From NCBI RefSeq assembly GCF_000055945.1, contig NC_008011.1, positions 248,001 to 312,000 on the forward strand: 64,000 nt of DNA. The letters are read 5' to 3'. Both the position numbers and the translations under genes were made by a program. The notes beneath the pieces were generated by a model, which saw only the letters and a list, made by a program, of their open reading frames with translations, did not search any database and was not told the DNA's origin. Each line of letters begins with the position of its first letter. Position 1 is the stretch's first letter. The stretch comes from Lawsonia intracellularis PHE/MN1-00 (lineage in GTDB: Bacteria; Desulfobacterota; Desulfovibrionia; Desulfovibrionales; Desulfovibrionaceae). Positions 36,607-44,408 of this stretch are shown here, piece by piece.

Positions 36607-37599
36607 TTAATTATAACCAATTGAACTGATTTTCATAAGTTTTTCCCAATTATGTGAAGATTGTATGTGACGAACAGTACCTGTTTTACTTCTAATAGCA
36701 ATAGAGTGTGTGGTTGCACCCTGCCCATGAAACTGAACACCATGGAGAAATGAGCCTCCTGAAATACCTGTAGCAGCAAAGAAAACATCATCTGCTTTTA
36801 CTAAATCATCAACTTCAAGTAGTTTTGATAAATCTATTCCAGCATTGTATAGAGACTGTTTTTCAGTTTCAGTCTGAGGATCTAGTCTTGCGATCATCCC
36901 TCCACCAATACCTTTAATTGCACAAGCCGAAAGAACACCTTCAGGAGTTCCTCCTGTTCCTATCATAAGATCTATCTCAGATCTGGGATCTACAGCTAAT
37001 AGTGCACCTGCGACGTCACCATCTGTATGAAGTTGTATTCGAGCGCCTGCTGTACGAATATCTGTAATAAGTTGTTTATGCCTTGGTTTATCTAATACAA
37101 ATACCGTGAGATCTTTTATATCTTTCCCAAGAGCCTTAGCAATATTTTTCAAATTTGTTTCTACAGGTGCATCTAGATCAATAACATTTTTTGCTGACTG
37201 ACTCACAACTAACTTTTGCATATAAAAACTTGGACCAGGATCATACATACTTCCTGCAGGAGCAGCTCCAACTACTGCAATAGCATTTGGTCTACCAAAT
37301 GCAAGGAGATTTGTTCCCTCTACAGGATCTACAGCAATATCTAAAGGGTATCCATAACCTAATCCAACTTGTTCACTATTATACAACATAGGTGCTTCAT
37401 CTTTTTCACCTTCACCAATAATAATAGTCCCTATCATAGGAAGATTATTAAAAGAAAGACGCATAGCATCAACTGCTGCTTTATCACCGGCATTTTTATC
37501 TCCTCTTCCTAGCCAACGAGCAGCAGAAATAGCCGCAGCCTCTGTCACTCTGACAAGATCAAAGGCTAAATTACGCTCTAGTGTTTCTATAGATGACAT
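36607..37599 (-). CDS. glpX: Class II fructose-1,6-bisphosphatase GlpX
   Basis: Hydrolyses fructose 1,6-bisphosphate in gluconeogenesis. I take the second of two adjacent ATGs, at 37599, 7 nt after GGAG, giving 330 residues; the first at 37602 is nearly as good. An upstream extension to 37677 is not supported. Motifs are AARWLGRGDKNAGDKAAVDAM, the metal site GEGEKDEAPM, DPVEGTNLLAFGR and GTGGTPEGVLSACAIKGIGGGMIAR. It may be co-transcribed with the convergent-facing fabD on the same strand. Confidence 0.96.
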   Translation of the reverse strand: MSSIETLERNLAFDLVRVTEAAAISAARWLGRGDKNAGDKAAVDAMRLSFNNLPMIGTIIIGEGEKDEAPMLYNSEQVGLGYGYPLDIAVDPVEGTNLLAFGRPNAIAVVGAAPAGSMYDPGPSFYMQKLVVSQSAKNVIDLDAPVETNLKNIAKALGKDIKDLTVFVLDKPRHKQLITDIRTAGARIQLHTDGDVAGALLAVDPRSEIDLMIGTGGTPEGVLSACAIKGIGGGMIARLDPQTETEKQSLYNAGIDLSKLLEVDDLVKADDVFFAATGISGGSFLHGVQFHGQGATTHSIAIRSKTGTVRHIQSSHNWEKLMKISSIGYN

Positions 37600-37820
37600 C
37601 ATTTTTCTCCACGATAAGATAACTGTTGCAAAACAAATATACATAAAAAGATTACATGAGAGATATATGATATTCAAGAAAAAGATCTTTTAAAAAATAA
37701 TATACAAAAACACATTATTATTCACTGCTTAAAGATAATTATTATATAGTAATTGCTTTACATTTATATTGAATACGATAAATATATTTCTCACTATTTT
37801 TTGATATACATAGAGGATAT

Positions 37821-39473
37821 ATGAGAGCTGAGCAATATTTGAAGACATGTTTAGAATGTACTATAAAAAAACTAGGTTATACCTGGCCTAAAAAAGCAGT
37901 TATAGAAATCCCCCAAAATACATTGCATGGCGATCTTGCTACAAATATTGCTTTAGTCCTTGCAAACAATATAGGAATAAATCCAAAAAATATTGCTGAA
38001 AAAATTGCTGAAAAGTTGCAGCAAGAAAGTACCTCATTTTCTTCTGTATCTGTTGCAGGACCAGGTTTTCTAAATATTACATTTTCTCCAACTTTTTGGC
38101 AAAAAACTATTAATCATATCCTCTCTAAAGGAAGTAGTTATGGCTCTTGCCAATTAGGAAATAAACAGAAAGTACTTATTGAATATGTTTCTGCAAATCC
38201 TACAGGCCCTTTACATATAGGGCATGGAAGAGGTGCTGCAATAGGAGATACCCTTGCACGTCTTCTACGCTTCACTGGATATAATGTTACTACAGAATAT
38301 TATATCAATGATGCAGGAAGGCAAATGCAATTACTAGGGTTATCTATTTGGCTAAGAATTAAAGAGCTTAGTGGGATACAAGTTACATGGCCAGAAGAAT
38401 ATTATAAAGGAACGTATATTATTGAAATTGCAAAAGCATTATTAGAAGAGCAGCCTGATATCATCTCATATACAGATATAGATGGTGAGCAGGCTAGTTT
38501 TCACTTTGGTATGAATGTAATACTTAACGGTATTAAACAAGATCTTAAAACATTTAAAGTAGAACATGAAGAATGGTTTTCAGAACGTACATTAATAAAA
38601 ACAAATGCTATTGAACAAACTCTTAAAGCTTTAGAGTGTACAGGACTTACATTCGAAAAAGAAGGTGCTCTTTGGTTCCAATCTACTGTTTTTGGTGATG
38701 ATAAAGATAGAGTCCTTCGTAAATCAGACAAATCGCTAACTTATTTTGCATTAGATATTGCTTATCATTACACAAAGTATAATAGAGGATTTGATAGAAT
38801 CATAGATATATTAGGTGCAGATCACCATGGATATATTGCTCGTATTAAAGCTGCAATGCAAGCTTTTGGACATGATCCAATGACATTTGATATTATACTT
38901 ATTCAACTTGTAAGTTTATTAGAAAATGGTATTCAAGTAGCAATGTCTACAAGGGCTGGGCAATTTGAAAAACTTATTGATGTAATAAATGAAGTTGGCG
39001 TAGATGCAGCAAGATTTATGTTTCTTCTACGTAAAAGTGATGCTCATCTTGATTTTGATCTTGAATTAGTAAAACAACGTACAATGAACAATCCTGTTTA
39101 TTATGTACAATATGCTTATGCTCGTATCTGTTCTATTATAAGAAAAGCTCATGACCTTGGCTTTACTATTACTGATGTAAATGAAGTTCCCTTATCAAAT
39201 ATTACTACAAAAGATGAACTCAACTTATTACGCCTATTAGATAAGTTTGAAGATGTCATTTATAATGCTGCACAACACCTTGCCCCTCACTATATTACAC
39301 ATTATCTTATGGAACTTGCAGGAGAACTTCATAGTTATTATGCAAAATATCCTGTATTACAATCTAATGAAAAGACTATAGTTCTTTCTCGTCTTGCATT
39401 ACTACAAGCTGTTGGACAAGTTATTTATAATGCGCTTAATATTCTTGGTGTAACAGCTCCTAAAAATATGTAA
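37821..39473 (+). CDS. argS: Arginyl-tRNA synthetase
   Basis: Charges tRNA-Arg. The 550 residues include the N-terminal additional domain (PQNTLHGDLATNIALVLA), the HIGH-type motif NPTGPLHIGHGRGAAIGD, the MSTRAGQF loop that takes the place of KMSKS in bacterial ArgRS, LLRKSDAHLDFDLEL, and the C-terminal DALR anticodon domain (YYVQYAYARICSIIRKA ... LMELAGELHSYYAKYPVL). The length is typical. It is followed by the SPOR protein after 6 bp and then the mla operon. Confidence 0.97.
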   Translation: MRAEQYLKTCLECTIKKLGYTWPKKAVIEIPQNTLHGDLATNIALVLANNIGINPKNIAEKIAEKLQQESTSFSSVSVAGPGFLNITFSPTFWQKTINHILSKGSSYGSCQLGNKQKVLIEYVSANPTGPLHIGHGRGAAIGDTLARLLRFTGYNVTTEYYINDAGRQMQLLGLSIWLRIKELSGIQVTWPEEYYKGTYIIEIAKALLEEQPDIISYTDIDGEQASFHFGMNVILNGIKQDLKTFKVEHEEWFSERTLIKTNAIEQTLKALECTGLTFEKEGALWFQSTVFGDDKDRVLRKSDKSLTYFALDIAYHYTKYNRGFDRIIDILGADHHGYIARIKAAMQAFGHDPMTFDIILIQLVSLLENGIQVAMSTRAGQFEKLIDVINEVGVDAARFMFLLRKSDAHLDFDLELVKQRTMNNPVYYVQYAYARICSIIRKAHDLGFTITDVNEVPLSNITTKDELNLLRLLDKFEDVIYNAAQHLAPHYITHYLMELAGELHSYYAKYPVLQSNEKTIVLSRLALLQAVGQVIYNALNILGVTAPKNM

Positions 39474-39479
39474 CTACCT

Positions 39480-40256
39480 ATGTCATATAAACCAATATCC
39501 AAAAAAATAGTAAGACCAAAAAAGTATAGTTCTCACACGACACCTACTTGTTTCTCTTTTTCGATTAGTATTCCAGGATTATGTGTAATACTTTTTATAA
39601 GTATTATGGCATTAAGCTGGAGCTTTGTTTTTGGAATACTCATAGGAAGAGGGTACAGCCCTAACCATAATCTTTCTGAAATTAATCAACTCATCAATGA
39701 TACATCATCTGAGAACCAAATTGAAAAACAGCCTATTTTAAAGCCAGAAAATCTACGTTTCATGCATGAACTCAAACAAGATAATAATCCTACTCTATAT
39801 AATAAAGAAGAAAAAAAAATACATAATTTATCTCAAGAAATAGATACAAATCTTCAACATAGTCAAATACCTTCTTCACACCCACACCAAGACCTTAAAC
39901 AAAAAAAAGATATATCTTCTGAAACAAAAAATATACAAAAAAATATTAATACAAAAGAGCAAGTTCAACAAATAACATCTCAAAATGATTTAATGATATA
40001 TAGTTTTGTTTTTCAAGTAGCTTCATTTAAGAAAAAAATTCAAGCAGAAAATTTACGAGAAAAACTCGAAGAAGAGGGTTTTCGCACACAACTAGTAACA
40101 ACAAACGATGAAAAAGGTAATATACGTTGGTATCATGTCAGGGTACTCTTGAGAGGAGTGATCAGTGATGCTATAATAGCCAAAGATACCTTTACTCAAT
40201 TAAAACTTAAAGATACAAAAATTATTTCTCAGGAGCCAACCGGAAGACATCGCTAA
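39480..40256 (+). CDS. SPOR-domain inner-membrane protein
   Basis: A 258-residue protein: basic cytosolic N-terminus, a single membrane segment around residues 28-55 (GLCVILFISIMALSWSFVFG), a long Lys/Gln/Asn-rich periplasmic linker, and a C-terminal SPOR domain (FQVASFKKKIQAENLREKLEEEGFRTQLVTT...WYHVRVL). SPOR domains bind denuded peptidoglycan at the division site; FtsN is the best-known member, but this protein cannot be called FtsN by sequence alone. It is tucked 6 bp after argS, as in many Proteobacteria. The mla genes follow 16 bp later. Confidence 0.88.
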   Translation: MSYKPISKKIVRPKKYSSHTTPTCFSFSISIPGLCVILFISIMALSWSFVFGILIGRGYSPNHNLSEINQLINDTSSENQIEKQPILKPENLRFMHELKQDNNPTLYNKEEKKIHNLSQEIDTNLQHSQIPSSHPHQDLKQKKDISSETKNIQKNINTKEQVQQITSQNDLMIYSFVFQVASFKKKIQAENLREKLEEEGFRTQLVTTNDEKGNIRWYHVRVLLRGVISDAIIAKDTFTQLKLKDTKIISQEPTGRHR

Positions 40257-40272
40257 GTCACCTGGAGCACAT

Positions 40273-41073
40273 ATGTTAATGGTATTTAATCAATTAGTTA
40301 TATTGCTTGGTCAATGGACTATCAGTATTTGTATAACACTTGGAGAAATATTTTTATTTCTACTTGAAGGGTTCCGTCAAATATTTATTACACCAAAATT
40401 ATGCTCAAAAGCCATTAGACAAATTTATGTTATTGGAACTAAATCACTTTTTGTCATTTCTCTTATAGGATTATTTACAGGCATGGTTCTTGGACTTCAA
40501 GGATATTATGTTCTTATAAAATTTGGATCTGTCGGTTTTTTGGGTTCAGCTGTATCTTTAACACTTATTCGAGAATTAGGTCCTGTTTTAACAGCCATTA
40601 TGATAATAGCTCGAGCAGGCTCTTCAATGACAGCAGAGATAGGTGTTATGCGTATTACAGATCAAATTGATGCACTTGAAGTGATGGATATACCAGGGAT
40701 AGGATATTTAGTTTCGCCTCGCATTGTTGCCTCACTCATATCATTTCCTCTTCTTACAGCTGTATTTGATGTTATAGGTATAATTGGAGGATATCTTACA
40801 GGAGTATGCTTACTAGGTGTAAATGAAGGTGCATATTTTTCAAGTATTGAATCAAGTACAACTTTATCTGATATTAATGAAGGTTCTATTAAAGCATTAA
40901 CTTTTGCTATACTTGTTATTCTTATTTGTTGTTATAAAGGTTATAATGCTCATCGACGTCGAGATGGTAGAGGTCCAGAAGCTGTTGCTAATGCTACTAC
41001 CTCTGCTGTAGTTGTATCATGTGTACTAGTTTTAATTGCTGATTATGTTGTTACCTCAGCAATGTTACGTTAA
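40273..41073 (+). CDS. mlaE: Lipid-asymmetry ABC transporter permease MlaE
   Basis: Inner-membrane permease of the Mla phospholipid transporter. The 266 residues have five or so hydrophobic segments and the MlaE signature TGMVLGLQGYYVLIKFG, RELGPVLTAIMIIARAGSSMTAEIGVMRITDQIDALEVMDI and the C-terminal GYNAHRRRDGRGPEAVANATTSAVV. GGAG lies 6 nt before the start. First of five mla genes in order E-F-D-C-A. Confidence 0.95.
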   Translation: MLMVFNQLVILLGQWTISICITLGEIFLFLLEGFRQIFITPKLCSKAIRQIYVIGTKSLFVISLIGLFTGMVLGLQGYYVLIKFGSVGFLGSAVSLTLIRELGPVLTAIMIIARAGSSMTAEIGVMRITDQIDALEVMDIPGIGYLVSPRIVASLISFPLLTAVFDVIGIIGGYLTGVCLLGVNEGAYFSSIESSTTLSDINEGSIKALTFAILVILICCYKGYNAHRRRDGRGPEAVANATTSAVVVSCVLVLIADYVVTSAMLR

Positions 41074-41085
41074 GGATAAAAATCA

Positions 41086-41916
41086 ATGCCACATATACGT
41101 ACAGCTTGGGATATCCGTTTAGAACACCTCTACTTAGGTTATGAAAACAAAGCAATACTTCATAATATTAATACAGTGATTCCTGGTGGTAAAATAACAT
41201 TTGTATTAGGTGAATCTGGCTGTGGGAAATCAACCTTACTCCGACATATTATTGGATTAGCTAAACCTATTTCAGGTAAAATTCTTTATGGAGGCCAAGA
41301 CTTATTTTCTCTTCCTACAAAACAGTTTAGAAGTATCAGACGACGTTTTGGTGTACTATTTCAAGATGGAGCACTCTTAGGAGCCTTAACACTTGCTGAA
41401 AATGTTGGCCTTCCATTGTCTGAAAATACAAACCTCCCTCCAACTATTATTAGAGAAACTGTTATTCGAACACTGAGTTTAGTAGGATTAGAAAAGTTTG
41501 CAGATTTCTTCCCTAATGAATTATCAGGAGGAATGAAAAAACGTGGTGGACTAGCCAGGGCAATTGTCACAGAACCTCCAATTCTTTTTTGTGATGAACC
41601 AACTTCAGGATTAGATCCTATAAATTCAGCACAAATGGATCAGCTTTTAATTGGTATGAAAACCCAATATCCTGAAATGACATTATTGGTTGTTAGTCAT
41701 GATCTTGCTAGTGTTTCTAGAATTGCTGAGCATATTTTATTTATTAAAGATGGAGCAATAATTTTTTCTGGTTCATACCCAGAACTAAAAAGTTCAAAAG
41801 ATCCATACTTACAAAGATTTATAGATCGTAAACCTGAAAAGGAAAGTATTCGTGTAGAAGCTTCCCCTATTAACCCTGCTGTGCGTGTGGCCCTTAACGC
41901 TTGGCTTGAAGAGTAG
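41086..41916 (+). CDS. mlaF: Lipid-asymmetry ABC transporter ATPase MlaF
   Basis: Cytosolic ATPase of the Mla transporter. The 276 residues have Walker A GESGCGKSTLL, a signature ELSGGMKKRGGLARAI, Walker B ILFCDEPTSGLD and a switch His in VSHDL. The C-terminal extension after the ABC core resembles the MlaF tail that contacts MlaB; no mlaB gene is seen here. It follows mlaE by 12 bp. Confidence 0.95.
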   Translation: MPHIRTAWDIRLEHLYLGYENKAILHNINTVIPGGKITFVLGESGCGKSTLLRHIIGLAKPISGKILYGGQDLFSLPTKQFRSIRRRFGVLFQDGALLGALTLAENVGLPLSENTNLPPTIIRETVIRTLSLVGLEKFADFFPNELSGGMKKRGGLARAIVTEPPILFCDEPTSGLDPINSAQMDQLLIGMKTQYPEMTLLVVSHDLASVSRIAEHILFIKDGAIIFSGSYPELKSSKDPYLQRFIDRKPEKESIRVEASPINPAVRVALNAWLEE

Positions 41917-41931
41917 ATAAAAGGATTACAT

Positions 41932-42375
41932 ATGGTAATTTCAAAAGAAGCTGCAGTTGGTTTTTTTGTTTTAATAGGTTTAATTTGTTTAGGATATTTG
42001 ACTATTAAGCTTGGCAAAATGGAACTTTTTAACTCTGATGGTTATTCAGTTTTTGCAACGTTTACATCTGTTTCTGGGCTAAAACCAGGAGCTGAAGTAG
42101 ATATTGCAGGTGTAAAAGTTGGACGAGTAAAATCTATACGACTTGATAATAAATTGCCAAGAGCTATAGTTGAACTTAATGTCAATAACAATATCCATCT
42201 TACAGATGATGCTATTGCCTCTGTGAAAACAAGTGGATTAATTGGCGATAAATATATCAGCATTTCACCTGGAGGTACAGGAGAACCACTTAAAAATGGT
42301 GATGAAATAATGGATACAGAGTCATCAGTCGATCTTGAATCATTAATAAGTAAATATATTTTTGGGAAGGTATAA
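41932..42375 (+). CDS. mlaD: MCE-domain periplasmic lipid-binding protein MlaD
   Basis: Inner-membrane-anchored protein whose hexamer channels phospholipids. The 147 residues comprise one N-terminal helix (residues 5-25: KEAAVGFFVLIGLICLGYLT) and a single MCE domain (YSVFATFTSVSGLKPGAEVDIAGVKVGRVKSI, VKTSGLIGDKYISISPG). The length is near that of E. coli MlaD (183), somewhat shorter at the end. A 4-bp gap precedes mlaC. Confidence 0.95.
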   Translation: MVISKEAAVGFFVLIGLICLGYLTIKLGKMELFNSDGYSVFATFTSVSGLKPGAEVDIAGVKVGRVKSIRLDNKLPRAIVELNVNNNIHLTDDAIASVKTSGLIGDKYISISPGGTGEPLKNGDEIMDTESSVDLESLISKYIFGKV

Positions 42376-42379
42376 CTAT

Positions 42380-43030
42380 ATGTCAATACAAAAAACTTTC
42401 TTTAACTTTATATTTTTCTTTTTAATACTACTTATTTTTTCAAATCAAGCAGTTGCAACAGGTCCGACAAAAACTATTGAAACTTCCGTAAATGACGTGA
42501 TTAATTATCTTAAGGATCCATCATACTCTAATCCTCAAACACATCTCCAAGTAAGGAATAAAATTGAAAATGAAGTAAGAAAAGTATTTGATTTTAGTGA
42601 ATTTTCACTACGTACTGTGGGTTTAAATTGGAACTCATTCACAACTTCACAACAAGAACGGTTCAATAATGCGTTCTCTGATCTTTTACTTGCCACATAT
42701 CTTGATAAGATTGATGGATATAATGGAGAAAAAGTAACATATACAAATGAACTTATTTCTTCTAAAGGAGACCGAGCAGAAGTCCAAACAGTCATTAATT
42801 TATCTGATGGTAGAACAATACCTGTTGTATATAGAATGATGTCAAAAAAGAATACTTGGGTTGTTTATGATGTAATTATTGAAAATATTAGTTTAATAAA
42901 AAATTATAGAGCACAATTCCAAGATATTCTTATGAAAAATAAACCTGAAGAACTCATTCAAAAAGTTGAGGCACGAGCAAAAGAACTTCACAATGCAGCA
43001 TCAGTAGGAAATAGTAAGTTAGGACAATAA
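42380..43030 (+). CDS. mlaC: Periplasmic phospholipid-binding protein MlaC
   Basis: Shuttles phospholipids between MlaA in the outer membrane and MlaD. I take the ATG at 42380 (216 residues), preceded by GGGAAGG; the upstream TTG at 42362 is inside mlaD. The signal peptide (FFNFIFFFLILLIFSNQAVA) ends near residue 26. The mature part has VRKVFDFSEFSLRTVGLNWNSFTTSQQERFNNAFSDLLLATYLDKI and GDRAEVQTVINLSDG...YRMMSKKNTWVVYDVIIENISLIKNYRAQF, matching the Ttg2D/MlaC fold. Confidence 0.94.
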   Translation: MSIQKTFFNFIFFFLILLIFSNQAVATGPTKTIETSVNDVINYLKDPSYSNPQTHLQVRNKIENEVRKVFDFSEFSLRTVGLNWNSFTTSQQERFNNAFSDLLLATYLDKIDGYNGEKVTYTNELISSKGDRAEVQTVINLSDGRTIPVVYRMMSKKNTWVVYDVIIENISLIKNYRAQFQDILMKNKPEELIQKVEARAKELHNAASVGNSKLGQ

Positions 43031-43927
43031 ATGTTCTCACAACAACTACGAACCTATGATTTTATCATTTTTATTATAATCATAATGATTATAATACATT
43101 TTTTTTGCTTACCAGCACATGCAAAACATCTCCCTCCAATAGAGAATAAAAGTTCACAATCTCAAGAACTACAATCAAAACCAGGATGCAAACCTTCAAC
43201 ATCTTCAAAAATAAAACTGAGTGATAGTGACTTTGAAGATTATGGTATATTTGAAGACTATGATGAACTTTGCGATAAACCAATAAAAGACCCTTTAGAA
43301 CCTTGGAATCGTTTTTGGTTCTATTTTAATGATTTCTTCTACTTACGAATTACCAAGCCACTATATAAAGGGTATGAAGTTATTACTCCTGAATCGTTCC
43401 GTCAAGGTTTTAAAAATGTTTTATATAATCTCCAAACTCCTATCAGATTGTTTAATAGCCTATTACAAGGAAAAATTGGACAAGCTTGGATTGAACTAGG
43501 AAAATTTATGGTTAATTCGACTATAGGTTTTGGTGGATTTATTAATATAACACAAAAAGATAAACCACTTATTCCTATAGATCCTGATACTGCTGACTTT
43601 GGTCATACTCTTGCTATATGGGGATTTGGAGAAGGAATCTACCTTATTTGGCCTATACTTGGACCAAGTACAATTCGTGATACTTTTGGTACTATAGGAG
43701 ATGCAGCTGTAGGTCCTTTTGCATGGTTTGTAAAACCAATAGGTATTGTTCCTCTAGAATATGGACTCACAACTGAACTCTTTTTAACTTTTAACAAAGT
43801 TAACACAGTTATTGATTCTTATGAAAGCATTACAAAAAGTGCTATTGAACCATATGTTGCTCTTAGAGATGCATATGTAAAATATAGAAGGCTAAATAAT
43901 GGATGTATATGCCGTGTTCAACCTTAA
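43031..43927 (+). CDS. mlaA: Outer-membrane lipid-asymmetry protein MlaA (VacJ)
   Basis: Removes misplaced phospholipids from the outer leaflet and passes them to MlaC. The 298 residues carry the family core: DPLEPWNRFWFYFNDFFYL, FMVNSTIGFGGFIN and the DFGHTLAIWGFGEGIYLIWPILGPSTIRDTFG block. The N-terminus is hydrophobic and ends near CLPAHAK; no good lipobox is visible, although MlaA is usually a lipoprotein. An 80-residue acidic, Gln/Ser-rich spacer precedes the core and is unusual. AGGA lies 8 nt before the start; the mlaC stop is immediately upstream. Confidence 0.92.
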   Translation: MFSQQLRTYDFIIFIIIIMIIIHFFCLPAHAKHLPPIENKSSQSQELQSKPGCKPSTSSKIKLSDSDFEDYGIFEDYDELCDKPIKDPLEPWNRFWFYFNDFFYLRITKPLYKGYEVITPESFRQGFKNVLYNLQTPIRLFNSLLQGKIGQAWIELGKFMVNSTIGFGGFINITQKDKPLIPIDPDTADFGHTLAIWGFGEGIYLIWPILGPSTIRDTFGTIGDAAVGPFAWFVKPIGIVPLEYGLTTELFLTFNKVNTVIDSYESITKSAIEPYVALRDAYVKYRRLNNGCICRVQP

Positions 43928-43943
43928 TAATTCATAATAATAT

Positions 43944-44408
43944 TTAATTAGTGTTACTCACTGTGGTAACTACATAGGGAAAGTTTGTAAAAATATTTTT
44001 AATAACCAATCGCCAACGATATTGGAGTGCTTTTCTTTTGGGACAATATGTAAAAGAATAGACAGTCTCATTAGTTGACTTATTTTCTGATATTTTTTCT
44101 GGAGTGATTGTAGCAACCTCTAGAGGAATAAATGGACAGTCGTCACAGTAGCCAAAATCTTCAAGTTCAGGGGGAATAGAAGGTATGCTACTGGGTTGAA
44201 GTTCTAAAGAAAAAGAACGTATATTTTTTACAGCCCCTTTCATAGCAACAACAATTCTTAAACAGCTATCTGTTGCAAAAGTTACTTCAGCATGACTCCA
44301 TGTAAATAGATTCTGCTGATCTTGAGGGACTGGCTTACTTTCTTTACCACAAGAAAAACAAAATAAACTAAGAAAAAGTAAAACTAGAGACAATTGCTTA
44401 TGTTGCAT
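43944..44408 (-). CDS. Small lipoprotein of unknown function
   Basis: About 154 residues from the ATG at 44408, 7 nt after GGA; an ATG at 44420 is also possible. The start overlaps the 3' end of mutS. The N-terminus is MQHKQLSLVLLFLSLFCFSC, a lipoprotein signal with Cys as the first mature residue. The mature part is beta-rich, with a Cys pair (YCDDCPFIPLEVATITPEK) and FTYCPKRKALQYRWRLVIKN. It is convergent with mlaA. No family is recognised; an LptE-like or envelope role is only a guess. Confidence 0.7.
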   Translation of the reverse strand: MQHKQLSLVLLFLSLFCFSCGKESKPVPQDQQNLFTWSHAEVTFATDSCLRIVVAMKGAVKNIRSFSLELQPSSIPSIPPELEDFGYCDDCPFIPLEVATITPEKISENKSTNETVYSFTYCPKRKALQYRWRLVIKNIFTNFPYVVTTVSNTN

